DNA of 27,522 bases, taken from Thermoplasmata archaeon. GTDB taxonomy: Archaea; Thermoplasmatota; E2; DHVEG-1. Shown here piece after piece: positions 1 to 7,830 of this stretch (positions within the stretch are counted from its first letter, which is position 1; each line of letters opens with the position of its first letter). The notes under the pieces are model-generated. The model was not told the DNA's origin. It searched no databases and was given only the letters and a program-made list of their open reading frames with translations. The translations under genes were made by a program, and so were the position numbers. Location of the stretch: the NCBI GenBank assembly GCA_003649845.1, contig QMTB01000002.1:1-27522 (forward strand). The letters run 5' to 3'.

Positions 1-88
1 ATACTTTTTGATTTTGTCAAACTTAGATTTACTAAATGCAAAATTTTTAGAAAAATTTATTAATATGGATGAGCATAATATAAAATAT

Positions 89-499
89 ATGGCACAGAGA
101 ATCACGCTCAAAAAGTTATCATCACCTGCACCAGGAAACATCAATAGAGATATAGATTTCATATGCAAGTCATTTGGATATTTTGCAGAGAGAGATAAAC
201 ATGAAACAGCAGGGAAAATATTTAGAATCCTAGTGAAAGAAGCAGCCGGAGAATCAGAGGGATTAACCAGTGATGAATTAGCAGAGAGACTAAACTTAAC
301 TAGAGGAGCAATAGTTCATCATCTAAACAATTTTATAGAATCAGGATTAGTAATAAAAGAACGTAATACATATAAACTTAGAGCACCTAGTTTACAAAAA
401 TGTATAGAAGAAATCAGAGATGATATTGATAGGATATTAAAACAGATGATGAAGATAGCTATAGATATAGATGAAAAACTCGGGAGATACTATCGTTAA
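89..499 (+). CDS. Winged-helix (ArsR-like) transcriptional regulator
   Basis: A small cytoplasmic DNA-binding protein. The middle shows a winged helix: EGLTSDELAERLNLTRGAIV is helix-turn-helix and the following HHLNNFIESGLVIKERN supplies recognition helix and wing. The C-terminal 45 residues are a charged amphipathic helix, probably for dimerisation. The frame stays open to the left edge, with TTG codons at 8 and 14 and ATG codons at 65 and 89. I prefer ATG 89 (136 aa): a TATA-like TTTATTAATA at 56-65 lies about 28 nt upstream, which fits a leaderless mRNA, and as I recall related archaeal proteins begin near the ITLKKL segment. It ends 12 nt from the convergent exporter gene. The regulated target is unknown; a gene left of the window is likely. 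Family confidence is good, the exact start is not. Confidence 0.8.
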   Translation: MAQRITLKKLSSPAPGNINRDIDFICKSFGYFAERDKHETAGKIFRILVKEAAGESEGLTSDELAERLNLTRGAIVHHLNNFIESGLVIKERNTYKLRAPSLQKCIEEIRDDIDRILKQMMKIAIDIDEKLGRYYR

Positions 500-511
500 C
501 TTGAACAGCTA

Positions 512-3500
512 TTATTTTTCCTCCGGTTTTTCAGGTGAGATGATATAACCCAGTCTATTTTTCCTCCATCTACCCCAAAATAAAACCACAGGAGGGAGAA
601 TAAGGATTGATGCTATTAAAGAGTATAGTATAGTCATAGCTGTTATAATACCAAATTGTTGCTCCGGTGGTATAGGAGCGAGGATAAGTATAGCAAAACC
701 AGCGATAGTAGTAACAGCAGATATGAGAATAGACCCACCAGTATGACCAACGGTTTCATCAACTGCCTTGAGAACATCACCTGTTCTATCAGCTGTTAGC
801 CTAAATCGTTCAACAGCATGAATAGCATAGGTTATACCTAAACCTATAGTTAGAGAGGTAACCATAACCGTCATAACATTCAAGGAATAACCTATGAGAT
901 ACATAGATCCAAGTATCCAAACTACAGATACACTGACAGGTATCATAGCGATCAACCCAAGTATAGGATTCTTATAAGCAATCATTAGAACAATAGCAGC
1001 GACAATAACAGAGAAAGCTGTAGATATAATCTGGTTCCTTGTGAGAGAACTAGTTATGGTATAAACTAGTATATCCTTACCTGTTAAGGAGACTCTACAA
1101 TCTTCAAATGGTGGAATATCTTCTAATAGCTCATTATATAAAACCTCTAACTCCTTACCACTCTCATTTGAATCACTTTTAGATGAAGAAACAGTTGTAT
1201 AAACTCTAATTACAGTTGCATCATAGCTACTGCCATTTTTGTGTAAGACACTTTTAACATCACCACTATACTCACTGCTAGCTAATAGATAATCGTATAA
1301 TTGTTTAACATCTCCATCATCTCCAGGTATGCCACTAGAATCTATATTAAATAGCTTTGTTAAACTATTGTTATCTTGAATAGCTTTTCTAATCAAAGTT
1401 AAAATTGAAGTTATCTTGGTAGAACCATCTGGAGTCTTTGAAACAAATCTATCATCCATTGTATTATCTTGAAATTCAGCTATCTTCTTTAATACCTCAA
1501 CCCTTGCTATATCTCCTTCTATGAGAATGTATTCTTGATTTTGACTTGAAAATGGGAATTCATCGTTAATATCTTCCATGGTTTTCATCACTGAACTACC
1601 AGATGGTAGAAATTCCTCCATACTGAAACTTGTTTGTAAACCAGTTGCTCCAATGGCCATAAAGATCGTTACCAATATTGATATTGATAATAATGTTTTA
1701 GGATGTCTACATATGATATCTGATAAACCACGCATTGTTTTATCTAGAGAGAAACGTTTTAAATTATTAACTTTAATTTTTTTCTTCCTATCAAGTATAT
1801 ATCTAACTGCTGCCTGTAAAGTTACAGTTACAATAAAGGTATAGAATATACCGATAGCACATAGTATACCGAAATCTTGAATCGTTGGTATAGTAGCTGT
1901 TAGAAAAGAGAGGAAAGCTATTATAGTTGTAATTGTAGCTAATAGCATCGCCATACCTATATCTCTTATCGATGATACAATAGCCTCTCTAGGGGTTTTG
2001 CCTTTTTTAAGTTCAGTTCTATAGTTATGGAATAAATGTATGGAGTAATCTACACCAAGACCCATGATTAATGGTATGAGAGCTACTGCCATAGCGTTAA
2101 ACTTTATACCTAACAACACCATTGTACCAAAAAGCCAGATTATAGATATACTGAGACCTGCCAATGGAAGTATAACATATGATGGCCTTCTAAAAGATAT
2201 CGTAAGTATAAGGATTATAGCTGTAAATATACCTGGAGCTATCATTCTATTTGCAGCATCTGTGGTTTTATTTATCTCAGAGAGTATTAACCCTGAACCA
2301 GTTACATTCATAGATATAGCTTCTAAACTAGAATCCATGGATTCAACTGCATCTGCAATCTCTCTACTGGTCTTCTTCAACTCATCCTCTGATATAGAGC
2401 CGTTCATCATAACAAGTATAAGAGTTGACCGTGGTTTAGATCTAGAATCTTTCGAGAGAAATGTTAGAATAGAATTCTTTAGATCCTCCATGAAAAATGG
2501 TTTGATAAATAATGTAGAATTAGAATAGCCATTATCAGGCGCTCTATCTATTATAACCCATCTGCTATCTATATCTGTTAGATCCAAGGAATCATATTCT
2601 ATAAAGGTAAACATATTGTCTATATCTTCTAAGGATAAGTTTTCCTTACTATATAATCGTTGGAATAGAGAATTCAATAATGGTTTATCTTGGATTTTTT
2701 CTAGTATATGCTGTAAATATTCTGTAGATATAGAAACTCTAAACCATGGTAATTTTAGATGAGGAGTCTGATAGAATCTAACCCCTGCTCTAGTTGCTCC
2801 TATTCTAGCAGGAAACTCCATATTACCCATCCTAGGAGCTACACCAAATCTACCTATTTCATCTCTTGGAACATTGATTATAATTTTATTCTCTTTTATA
2901 TTAAAATGAAAAATCGATTCATTAAGTATAACTGGTATAAAGAATTGTTCTCCATATGGTTTAATCCATAGATATACTTCTTTTTTGAAGGAAGATAAGG
3001 TATGGTTTCTAATCTGCTGAAATATATTGAGAAGATTTTCTATAGGTTTTTTGCCTATTATCCATATACTAGATGGTTCTATATGGGCTGTTATTCTATA
3101 AGTCATATTCATGTGTTCATCTGGCATTATAAGATTTCTGAATTCTATATACCATTCTACAACGTTTAATCTAGAAAAGGTTTTAACTGTAGAGTTTAGT
3201 TTAGAGAGATCATAAACCTCTATAGTAAATATCAATGTATCATTTTTTAGTTGAATATAATAGTTTTTAATATCCAGGCAATCAGCAGATTTTAATCCTG
3301 GAAGAGATGGATGATAATCGACCTCTTTAGGTTCATTTGGATCATTAAAATCGAGCATTTTGATATTCTCAATTGTTTGATTACTCATGATATCATTATA
3401 TGCAGAGATAATCTCTCTATCAGAACAATCCTCCAGGTTTTTTCCAAACTCCATATTACATATCATGTCAACGAAGCTTTCTACACCTACAGTTCCCTCT

Positions 3501-3802
3501 ACATGAGGAATTCCCTCAAGTTTCTTAGCAACCTTATATTCTTCTCTGAGAGCTTGAGGAGAAATTGAGTTTTCAGTCTTTTCTTTATCTACTTTAATAA
3601 GCAATACTTCCTGGTTTTCTCCAAAATACTGTGATACTCTTTTATTTGCATGAACCACCGCGGTATCTGGTAAAAAATCCTCCAGTGAGGTACCCATATT
3701 TAGCATAGGTACCATAGCACCGAATCCAATGGTTATAAGTAGTATCAATCCAGTGATAACCCATGGATGTTTCTCAATGATGGTACTGATCTTTGCAAGC
3801 AT
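512..3802 (-). CDS. RND superfamily exporter, HAE3/MMPL (Patched-like) type
   Basis: A 1096-aa inner-membrane exporter of the two-fold RND architecture. TM1 spans about residues 14-34, a very large outer loop 35-520, TM2-6 about 521-670, TM7 about 703-722, a second loop 723-925, and TM8-12 about 926-1077. Residues 581-590 (GLGVDYSIHL) hold the TM4 GxxxD signature of proton-coupled RND proteins, with D585. The equivalent in repeat two reads GLGITYAIH, with T991 where Asp would be. The first loop is more than twice the second. A ribosome binding site GGTGA lies just upstream of the ATG (CAAGGTGAAAGACATATG), which supports the start. It is divergent from a PadR gene, a family that often controls exporters. 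The substrate cannot be read from sequence; hydrophobic compounds or lipids are usual for HAE3 relatives. Confidence 0.92.
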   Translation of the reverse strand: MLAKISTIIEKHPWVITGLILLITIGFGAMVPMLNMGTSLEDFLPDTAVVHANKRVSQYFGENQEVLLIKVDKEKTENSISPQALREEYKVAKKLEGIPHVEGTVGVESFVDMICNMEFGKNLEDCSDREIISAYNDIMSNQTIENIKMLDFNDPNEPKEVDYHPSLPGLKSADCLDIKNYYIQLKNDTLIFTIEVYDLSKLNSTVKTFSRLNVVEWYIEFRNLIMPDEHMNMTYRITAHIEPSSIWIIGKKPIENLLNIFQQIRNHTLSSFKKEVYLWIKPYGEQFFIPVILNESIFHFNIKENKIIINVPRDEIGRFGVAPRMGNMEFPARIGATRAGVRFYQTPHLKLPWFRVSISTEYLQHILEKIQDKPLLNSLFQRLYSKENLSLEDIDNMFTFIEYDSLDLTDIDSRWVIIDRAPDNGYSNSTLFIKPFFMEDLKNSILTFLSKDSRSKPRSTLILVMMNGSISEDELKKTSREIADAVESMDSSLEAISMNVTGSGLILSEINKTTDAANRMIAPGIFTAIILILTISFRRPSYVILPLAGLSISIIWLFGTMVLLGIKFNAMAVALIPLIMGLGVDYSIHLFHNYRTELKKGKTPREAIVSSIRDIGMAMLLATITTIIAFLSFLTATIPTIQDFGILCAIGIFYTFIVTVTLQAAVRYILDRKKKIKVNNLKRFSLDKTMRGLSDIICRHPKTLLSISILVTIFMAIGATGLQTSFSMEEFLPSGSSVMKTMEDINDEFPFSSQNQEYILIEGDIARVEVLKKIAEFQDNTMDDRFVSKTPDGSTKITSILTLIRKAIQDNNSLTKLFNIDSSGIPGDDGDVKQLYDYLLASSEYSGDVKSVLHKNGSSYDATVIRVYTTVSSSKSDSNESGKELEVLYNELLEDIPPFEDCRVSLTGKDILVYTITSSLTRNQIISTAFSVIVAAIVLMIAYKNPILGLIAMIPVSVSVVWILGSMYLIGYSLNVMTVMVTSLTIGLGITYAIHAVERFRLTADRTGDVLKAVDETVGHTGGSILISAVTTIAGFAILILAPIPPEQQFGIITAMTILYSLIASILILPPVVLFWGRWRKNRLGYIISPEKPEEK

Positions 3803-3853
3803 ATGTCTTTCACCTTGAATCTCGGGAGAACAATAAAGTTCAATAGCGAGATG

Positions 3854-3890
3854 GTTAACTAAGATAATTAACTAATTTAAAATTATATTA
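3854..3890 (-). promoter_or_regulatory. Exporter promoter with tandem TTAGTTAA repeats
   Basis: Reading the minus strand, an AT-rich TATA-like stretch (about 3876-3890) is followed by two copies of TTAGTTAA(T/C), at 3867-3875 and 3854-3862, start-to-start 13 nt apart. They fall between the predicted TATA and the start of the mRNA of the RND gene, where a bound repressor would block transcription. The repeats are seen; their role is inferred. Confidence 0.45.
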
Positions 3891-3922
3891 ATGTAATGTT
3901 TAAATGGTATATTAATATTACG

Positions 3923-3956
3923 ATTTCGAACGGTTCGATAACGAAATAATTATATA
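3923..3956 (+). promoter_or_regulatory. Palindromic operator candidate plus TATA box of the PadR operon
   Basis: A perfect 6-bp palindrome TCGAAC-G-GTTCGA (3926-3938) lies inside a wider inverted repeat ATTTCG (3923-3928) / CGAAAT (3942-3947). Directly after it comes a TATA-like AATTATATA (3948-3956), centred about 26 nt before the ATG at 3977, so the mRNA is probably leaderless. The palindrome covers the BRE position, a natural place for autorepression by the PadR protein. It does not match the usual ATGT-N8-ACAT PadR operator, so the binding protein is uncertain. Confidence 0.55.
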
Positions 3957-3976
3957 GTAGTATCTAGTAATATATA

Positions 3977-4471
3977 ATGATGACTGGAACATGGAGTCTA
4001 ACAGATAAAAAAGGCAAACAAAGAGGAATCCTATCTATATATATCCTCCATACGTTAAAAGAGAAACCCAAGTCAGGATATGAAATATTAATGGAAATAA
4101 AAGAGAAAACAGAGGACACATGGACACCAAGTAAAGGAACAATATATCCATTATTGAAACAACTTAAAGATGAAGGATTAATAAAAATAAAGGAACAAGG
4201 AAAAAGAGGAAAAAACATATTTACAATAACATCAGAAGGAAAAAAAATTCTCAACAACCTTAGAAAACAAGGTAAAGACTGGAGAGAAAAATTCCTACAA
4301 TTTAGAAAATTATTCAGCGAAATCCTTGGAGAAAAAACAGTAAACATAATAAATCTAATAACAGAGATAAGCGAGATAGCATTTTCTCTACCTGAAGAAA
4401 AAAAAGAAGAAACATTAGGTATACTTGATAGATGTCTAATAGATCTTAAAAAATTGAATAATAAAGCATAA
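3977..4471 (+). CDS. PadR family transcriptional regulator
   Basis: A 164-aa winged-helix regulator. Residues about 17-60 carry the PadR pattern: GILSIYILHTLKEKPKSGYE, then TPSKGTIYPLLKQLKDEGLI as the recognition helix, with a basic wing (EQGKRGKNIFTITSEGKK). The C-terminal 80 residues are helical and charged, as in the PadR dimerisation domain. It starts with tandem ATG codons; the TATA box 26 nt upstream suggests a leaderless message beginning at or next to the first ATG. It is first gene of a three-gene operon with a glycosyltransferase (13-nt gap) and an acyltransferase, and diverges from the RND exporter. PadR proteins are usually repressors that sense small molecules, so it plausibly controls both the operon and the exporter; that link is inference. 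Confidence 0.93.
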   Translation: MMTGTWSLTDKKGKQRGILSIYILHTLKEKPKSGYEILMEIKEKTEDTWTPSKGTIYPLLKQLKDEGLIKIKEQGKRGKNIFTITSEGKKILNNLRKQGKDWREKFLQFRKLFSEILGEKTVNIINLITEISEIAFSLPEEKKEETLGILDRCLIDLKKLNNKA

Positions 4472-4484
4472 ATGGGGGAGAAGA

Positions 4485-5669
4485 ATGAATCCAGTATCAT
4501 TAACTATATGGATATTGGGCATCCTCTCTTTCATAGCAGGTCTTGCATCCATAATATCTTGGATAGTAATCAGATATAGATATAGAAGAATTAAGCCCAC
4601 ATTCTATTCCCCAAAGGTTGGTATAATAGTACCATGCAAAGGTAAAGATAGAAGACTTAGGGGAAATATAAAAGCCATCTGCAATCAAAATTATGAAAAA
4701 TATAAAATAGTATTTGTAGTAGACTCAAAAAAAGATCCAGCATATAAGGTAATAGCTGAGACCATCAGGGATCATAGGCATGCAAAGGTTGTAACCTCTA
4801 AACCAATCGAGAGCAGCAGTGGAAAAATAGCTGCCCTACTTGCTGGCATAAAAACAATTGGAAATGTAGATATATATGTATTCGCTGATTCAGATATAAG
4901 ACCTCATAAAAACTGGGTTAGATACCTCATATCACCTCTAAAAGATGAGGCAATCGGAGCTACAACTAGCTATAGATGGTATTTCCCACATAACCTATGG
5001 ACTCTTGTACTATCAAGTTGGAATGCATGTACAGCAGCCACGCTTTTCCTAGGAAAATATAATTTTATATGGGGTGGCTCCACAGCTATAAGAAGAAAAC
5101 TATTTGAAAAAATGGATATAGAAGAGAGATGGAAGAATAGTTTATCTGATGATCTAACTCTAACAGCCGCACTAAAAGAAAAAGGATACTCAATAAGATT
5201 TGTCCCCCAGGCTATCGTTGAATGTTTCGAAGAAAAAAACCTATATGAACTTATCAAATGGGGAACTAGACAAAATGTTTGGACAAAATGGTACTACCCG
5301 CAACTATGGAGAAAATCGGTAACCGGAGCTGTTATATTTAAAACATTAAATATAATAGGATTTATTTTAATTATGACAGGAAATACTATACAGGGATTAC
5401 TATTGTTTTCACCAGTACTATTAGATTTTATCAAAGGTTGGCAACAATTTTTAACCTTCAGAGAATTCATGTTATATCCAAAAAATAGATTTGGTTCACC
5501 TCTTGCTTTTATGCTTATAAGTCCTATATCACCATTCCTAATTGCATCAAATCTATTTCTATCTATATTCAAAAAAGAAATAGAATGGAGAGGTAGAGAT
5601 TATAGTATTAAACAAACGAATACCTCTAGAAAAACAAAAAACATACATCTAATATCCAGTAGAAATTAA
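4485..5669 (+). CDS. Membrane GT2-like glycosyltransferase (ceramide glucosyltransferase-like)
   Basis: A 394-aa processive-type family 2 glycosyltransferase that should transfer a sugar from a nucleotide sugar to a lipid or polymer at the cytoplasmic membrane face. Residues 7-29 form one TM. The catalytic domain shows D80 in VFVVDS, the DSD metal site at 135-137, D222-D223 in SDDLTLTAAL as the acceptor or base region, and RQNVW (262-266) at the position of the (Q/R)xxRW motif of GT21, hyaluronan and cellulose synthase-like enzymes. Two or three further TMs lie about 284-375. GGGGGAG precedes the ATG by a few bases, a clear ribosome binding site. It lies 13 nt after the PadR gene. A glycolipid product is likely but the acceptor is unknown. 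Confidence 0.9.
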   Translation: MNPVSLTIWILGILSFIAGLASIISWIVIRYRYRRIKPTFYSPKVGIIVPCKGKDRRLRGNIKAICNQNYEKYKIVFVVDSKKDPAYKVIAETIRDHRHAKVVTSKPIESSSGKIAALLAGIKTIGNVDIYVFADSDIRPHKNWVRYLISPLKDEAIGATTSYRWYFPHNLWTLVLSSWNACTAATLFLGKYNFIWGGSTAIRRKLFEKMDIEERWKNSLSDDLTLTAALKEKGYSIRFVPQAIVECFEEKNLYELIKWGTRQNVWTKWYYPQLWRKSVTGAVIFKTLNIIGFILIMTGNTIQGLLLFSPVLLDFIKGWQQFLTFREFMLYPKNRFGSPLAFMLISPISPFLIASNLFLSIFKKEIEWRGRDYSIKQTNTSRKTKNIHLISSRN

Positions 5670-5690
5670 ATAGCAATTTAAAAATTTAAA

Positions 5691-6398
5691 ATGGATATGA
5701 AGAGAAGATATAATCTAAATATACTAAGCATATACCGAGGAATTTCACTGTTTATCATCCCCCTATTAGCATATAGTCTTGCATTAATACCCCCTATGAC
5801 TTTCCTATATTTCAACATAAAATTTTTTTCATTTAATATAACTCACGTCTTATTATTTGCCATTTCATTGATGCTAAGCTACTATATCCTAATTCTATCA
5901 TTAATACTGTCATCAGCATTCTTCATAAATGTATTAAATCTAAGATATGAACCAGGGAAATACGAGCAAAATCTAAATGAAAAAACCTATTTAAAATACA
6001 ACCTGTATTTTTTATTATACTATCCTACCTATAGAACATTGAATTTTATTGTTTCTCCACCCGTAAAAGTTTTCTATCTAAAATTGATAGGAGCAAAGAT
6101 CGGAAAAAACGTATTTCTAGCATTAGACGAACTGATATTTGACCCTTGCCTGACAGAAATTGGAGATAATACTATAATTGGTTCGAAATCGATGATACTA
6201 GGACATATAGGAGAAGATAAACTTATATTAAGGAAAACAAAAATTGGAAAAAATTGTATCATAGGAACAGAATCATTAATAATGCCGGGCGTTACAATAG
6301 AAGATAATGTAGTTTTAGGTGCAAAGAGTTTTGTTACAAAAAACAAGATACTTAAAAAAGGAGGTAAATACGCTGGTATACCTGCAAGAGAGATATAA
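5691..6398 (+). CDS. Membrane-anchored hexapeptide-repeat (LbH) acyltransferase-like protein
   Basis: A 235-aa protein with two hydrophobic helices (about 15-37 and 52-80) followed by a left-handed beta-helix transferase domain. The repeat pattern is visible as IGAKIGKN, TEIGDNTIIG, TKIGKNCIIG and VTIEDNVVLG, ending with the typical KYAGIPAREI found after such domains. H172 in ILGHIGE is a candidate catalytic His. The substrate is unknown; O-acetylation or acylation of a sugar or glycolipid made by the neighbouring GT2 enzyme is a reasonable guess. It lies 21 nt after the glycosyltransferase, with no clear ribosome binding site before ATG 5691; ATG 5697 is an alternative start. The membrane helices before an LbH domain are less common than the soluble form. 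Confidence 0.82.
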   Translation: MDMKRRYNLNILSIYRGISLFIIPLLAYSLALIPPMTFLYFNIKFFSFNITHVLLFAISLMLSYYILILSLILSSAFFINVLNLRYEPGKYEQNLNEKTYLKYNLYFLLYYPTYRTLNFIVSPPVKVFYLKLIGAKIGKNVFLALDELIFDPCLTEIGDNTIIGSKSMILGHIGEDKLILRKTKIGKNCIIGTESLIMPGVTIEDNVVLGAKSFVTKNKILKKGGKYAGIPAREI

Positions 6399-6483
6399 AT
6401 CAAACTTATAAAAGATAAAAAGGGACCACCAAGATTGAAAATATTTTGAGATTTACAACAATTTTCATAAAGAAAGATCACAG

Positions 6484-6523
6484 TTAAGGTGTAACTACAA
6501 AGAAACTTAACGCCTAATTTTTT
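6484..6523 (+). terminator. Hairpin plus T-run ending the PadR-GT2-acyltransferase operon
   Basis: TTAAGGTGTAACT (6484-6496) and ACTTAACGCCTAA (6505-6517) pair as an imperfect stem with two bulges. Six T residues follow at 6518-6523. It lies 86 nt after the acyltransferase stop. A second stem, TATAGGAT (6525-6532) with ATCCTATA (6559-6566), follows directly. Termination is inferred from form and place. Confidence 0.45.
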
Positions 6524-6637
6524 CTATAGGATTTTTCATTCCTTGTACCCCTCCCATTATCCTATATAGAGTTGGTAGACTCCCCATTGAGATTTCAATA
6601 CATCTTTTTAATGATGATAAATAGGAATGAAAATAGA

Positions 6638-7207
6638 TTAAGCTAATTTAATCCTATTTTCTAGGAAATCATAGAGTTTCTCTAATGCCTTACCTCTATG
6701 TGAAAAACTGTTTTTCTCCTCAGTAGACATCTCTGCAAAAGTACGAGTAGAACCAGATGGAATAAAAATTGGATCGAAACCAAAACCATTTGAACCTCTA
6801 TTCTTAGTAGCTATAGCTCCTCTACATTCTCCTATAAAAAATAGTGCAGGAGAATCTGGTTCCTTATAAGCATATACTGACCTAAAAACAGCTCCTCTAT
6901 CTCTAATACCTTCCATTAACTTTAATATACCATTAAACCCAATGGTTTTATACACATACGCTGAATATACACCAGGGAAACCTTTTAATGCATCTATAAA
7001 TAAACCTGCATCTTCCAATATAAAAGTATCTTTAACCTTATCTACTAGATACTGTACTCCAAACTCAGCTACCTCTTCTAGTGTATCCGCCTGTATCTCA
7101 GGGTAACCAATATTCTTCTGTATAATTCTTACATCTAAATCACTGAGTTTCTTCTCTGCTTCCAATAGTTTACCTTTATTTCCAGTTATAAAATAAATCT
7201 CTCTCAT
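6638..7207 (-). CDS. rdgB: XTP/dITP diphosphatase (non-canonical purine NTP pyrophosphatase)
   Basis: A 189-aa HAM1/RdgB-family enzyme that hydrolyses ITP, dITP and XTP to the monophosphate and pyrophosphate, clearing deaminated purines from the cytoplasmic pool. Seen: the N-terminal substrate site TGNKGK (residues 8-13), the metal-binding EDAGLFIDAL, and near the C terminus GFGFDPIF followed by STEEKNSFSHRGKAL, which are the base- and phosphate-binding signatures. Length is normal. Its ATG overlaps the Bud32 stop by 4 nt (ATGA), with GGGAG 7-8 nt upstream inside Bud32, so translation is coupled. It is the last gene of the Kae1-Bud32 operon. On the minus strand a T-rich TTTTCATTCCT follows within 15 nt of the stop and may act as terminator. 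Confidence 0.96.
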   Translation of the reverse strand: MREIYFITGNKGKLLEAEKKLSDLDVRIIQKNIGYPEIQADTLEEVAEFGVQYLVDKVKDTFILEDAGLFIDALKGFPGVYSAYVYKTIGFNGILKLMEGIRDRGAVFRSVYAYKEPDSPALFFIGECRGAIATKNRGSNGFGFDPIFIPSGSTRTFAEMSTEEKNSFSHRGKALEKLYDFLENRIKLA

Positions 7208-7830
7208 CTATATCTCCCTCTTCTTATAATATCATCTATCTTCCTTTCAATTTCATTGATATCTCCTTTATAAAAATCTTGATAACCTAGCATCACATAG
7301 TTGAATGAATCTATATATCTTGCATGAGTAGAAGCAATCGCCTCCATGAGAAGATGCAAGTCTACGCCTTTAGCTTCAACCTCACTATTGATCTCACCTA
7401 AACCAAAATCTATGAAATGAATTTTATCCTCATAGAGTATCATATTAGATGTAGTGATATCTCCATGTATTATATCTCCATTATGAAGTTTAGCAATACT
7501 CTCCCCTATTTTATAACATAGTTTCTTCCTTTCTTCATCCTTCAAAGAATTGAATATATCTTTAATTCTACTACCGTCAAGATATTCCATAGTTATTATA
7601 CCCTGTTTTAAATCAACATCATATATAATCGGTACAGCTACGCCTTGTCTTCTAGCAGCTGCCATAAGTTTAGCTTCCTCTTTAGTGCGAGTAGATATAA
7701 GTTTTTCATCTATCTCCTTAATTCTATATCTCTTATGTAATCTTCTCTTCTGAATAACTTTTCTAGCCAAATATTCTGATAGAACAATCTTAGCCTCAGC
7801 ACCCTGATAGATTATCTTCTCTTCAACCAC
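7204..7830 (-). CDS. bud32: KEOPS complex kinase/ATPase Bud32
   Basis: A 208-aa RIO-like small atypical kinase, the regulatory ATPase of the KEOPS complex that makes t6A37 on ANN-decoding tRNAs. Seen: the N-terminal GAEAKI (10-15) for ATP binding, a Lys at 29 or nearby, MEYLDG hinge (81-86), catalytic HGD (122-124) with N129, and metal-binding DFG (141-143). There is a basic C-terminal tail. The first codon is GTG at 7830, preceded by a perfect GGAGGT 8 nt upstream inside the end of the Kae1 gene, so the 8-nt overlap is real and translation is coupled. Bud32 is a separate protein here, whereas several archaeal groups carry a Kae1-Bud32 fusion. Other KEOPS subunits (Pcc1, Cgi121) are not in the window. 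Confidence 0.95.
   Translation of the reverse strand: MVEEKIIYQGAEAKIVLSEYLARKVIQKRRLHKRYRIKEIDEKLISTRTKEEAKLMAAARRQGVAVPIIYDVDLKQGIITMEYLDGSRIKDIFNSLKDEERKKLCYKIGESIAKLHNGDIIHGDITTSNMILYEDKIHFIDFGLGEINSEVEAKGVDLHLLMEAIASTHARYIDSFNYVMLGYQDFYKGDINEIERKIDDIIRRGRYR

Noticed and set aside
3964..4500. 178-aa minus-strand open frame opposite the PadR gene
   Set aside because: It is the complement of a clear PadR gene; its Ser/Phe/Ile-rich sequence is typical of an antisense artefact.
6074..6481. 135-aa minus-strand frame opposite the acyltransferase
   Set aside because: The opposite strand encodes a clear left-handed beta-helix pattern, so this is its shadow.
6611..6637. C/D-box small RNA suggested by ATGATGA
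   Set aside because: No D box (CTGA) or internal C'/D' pair follows at a fitting distance.
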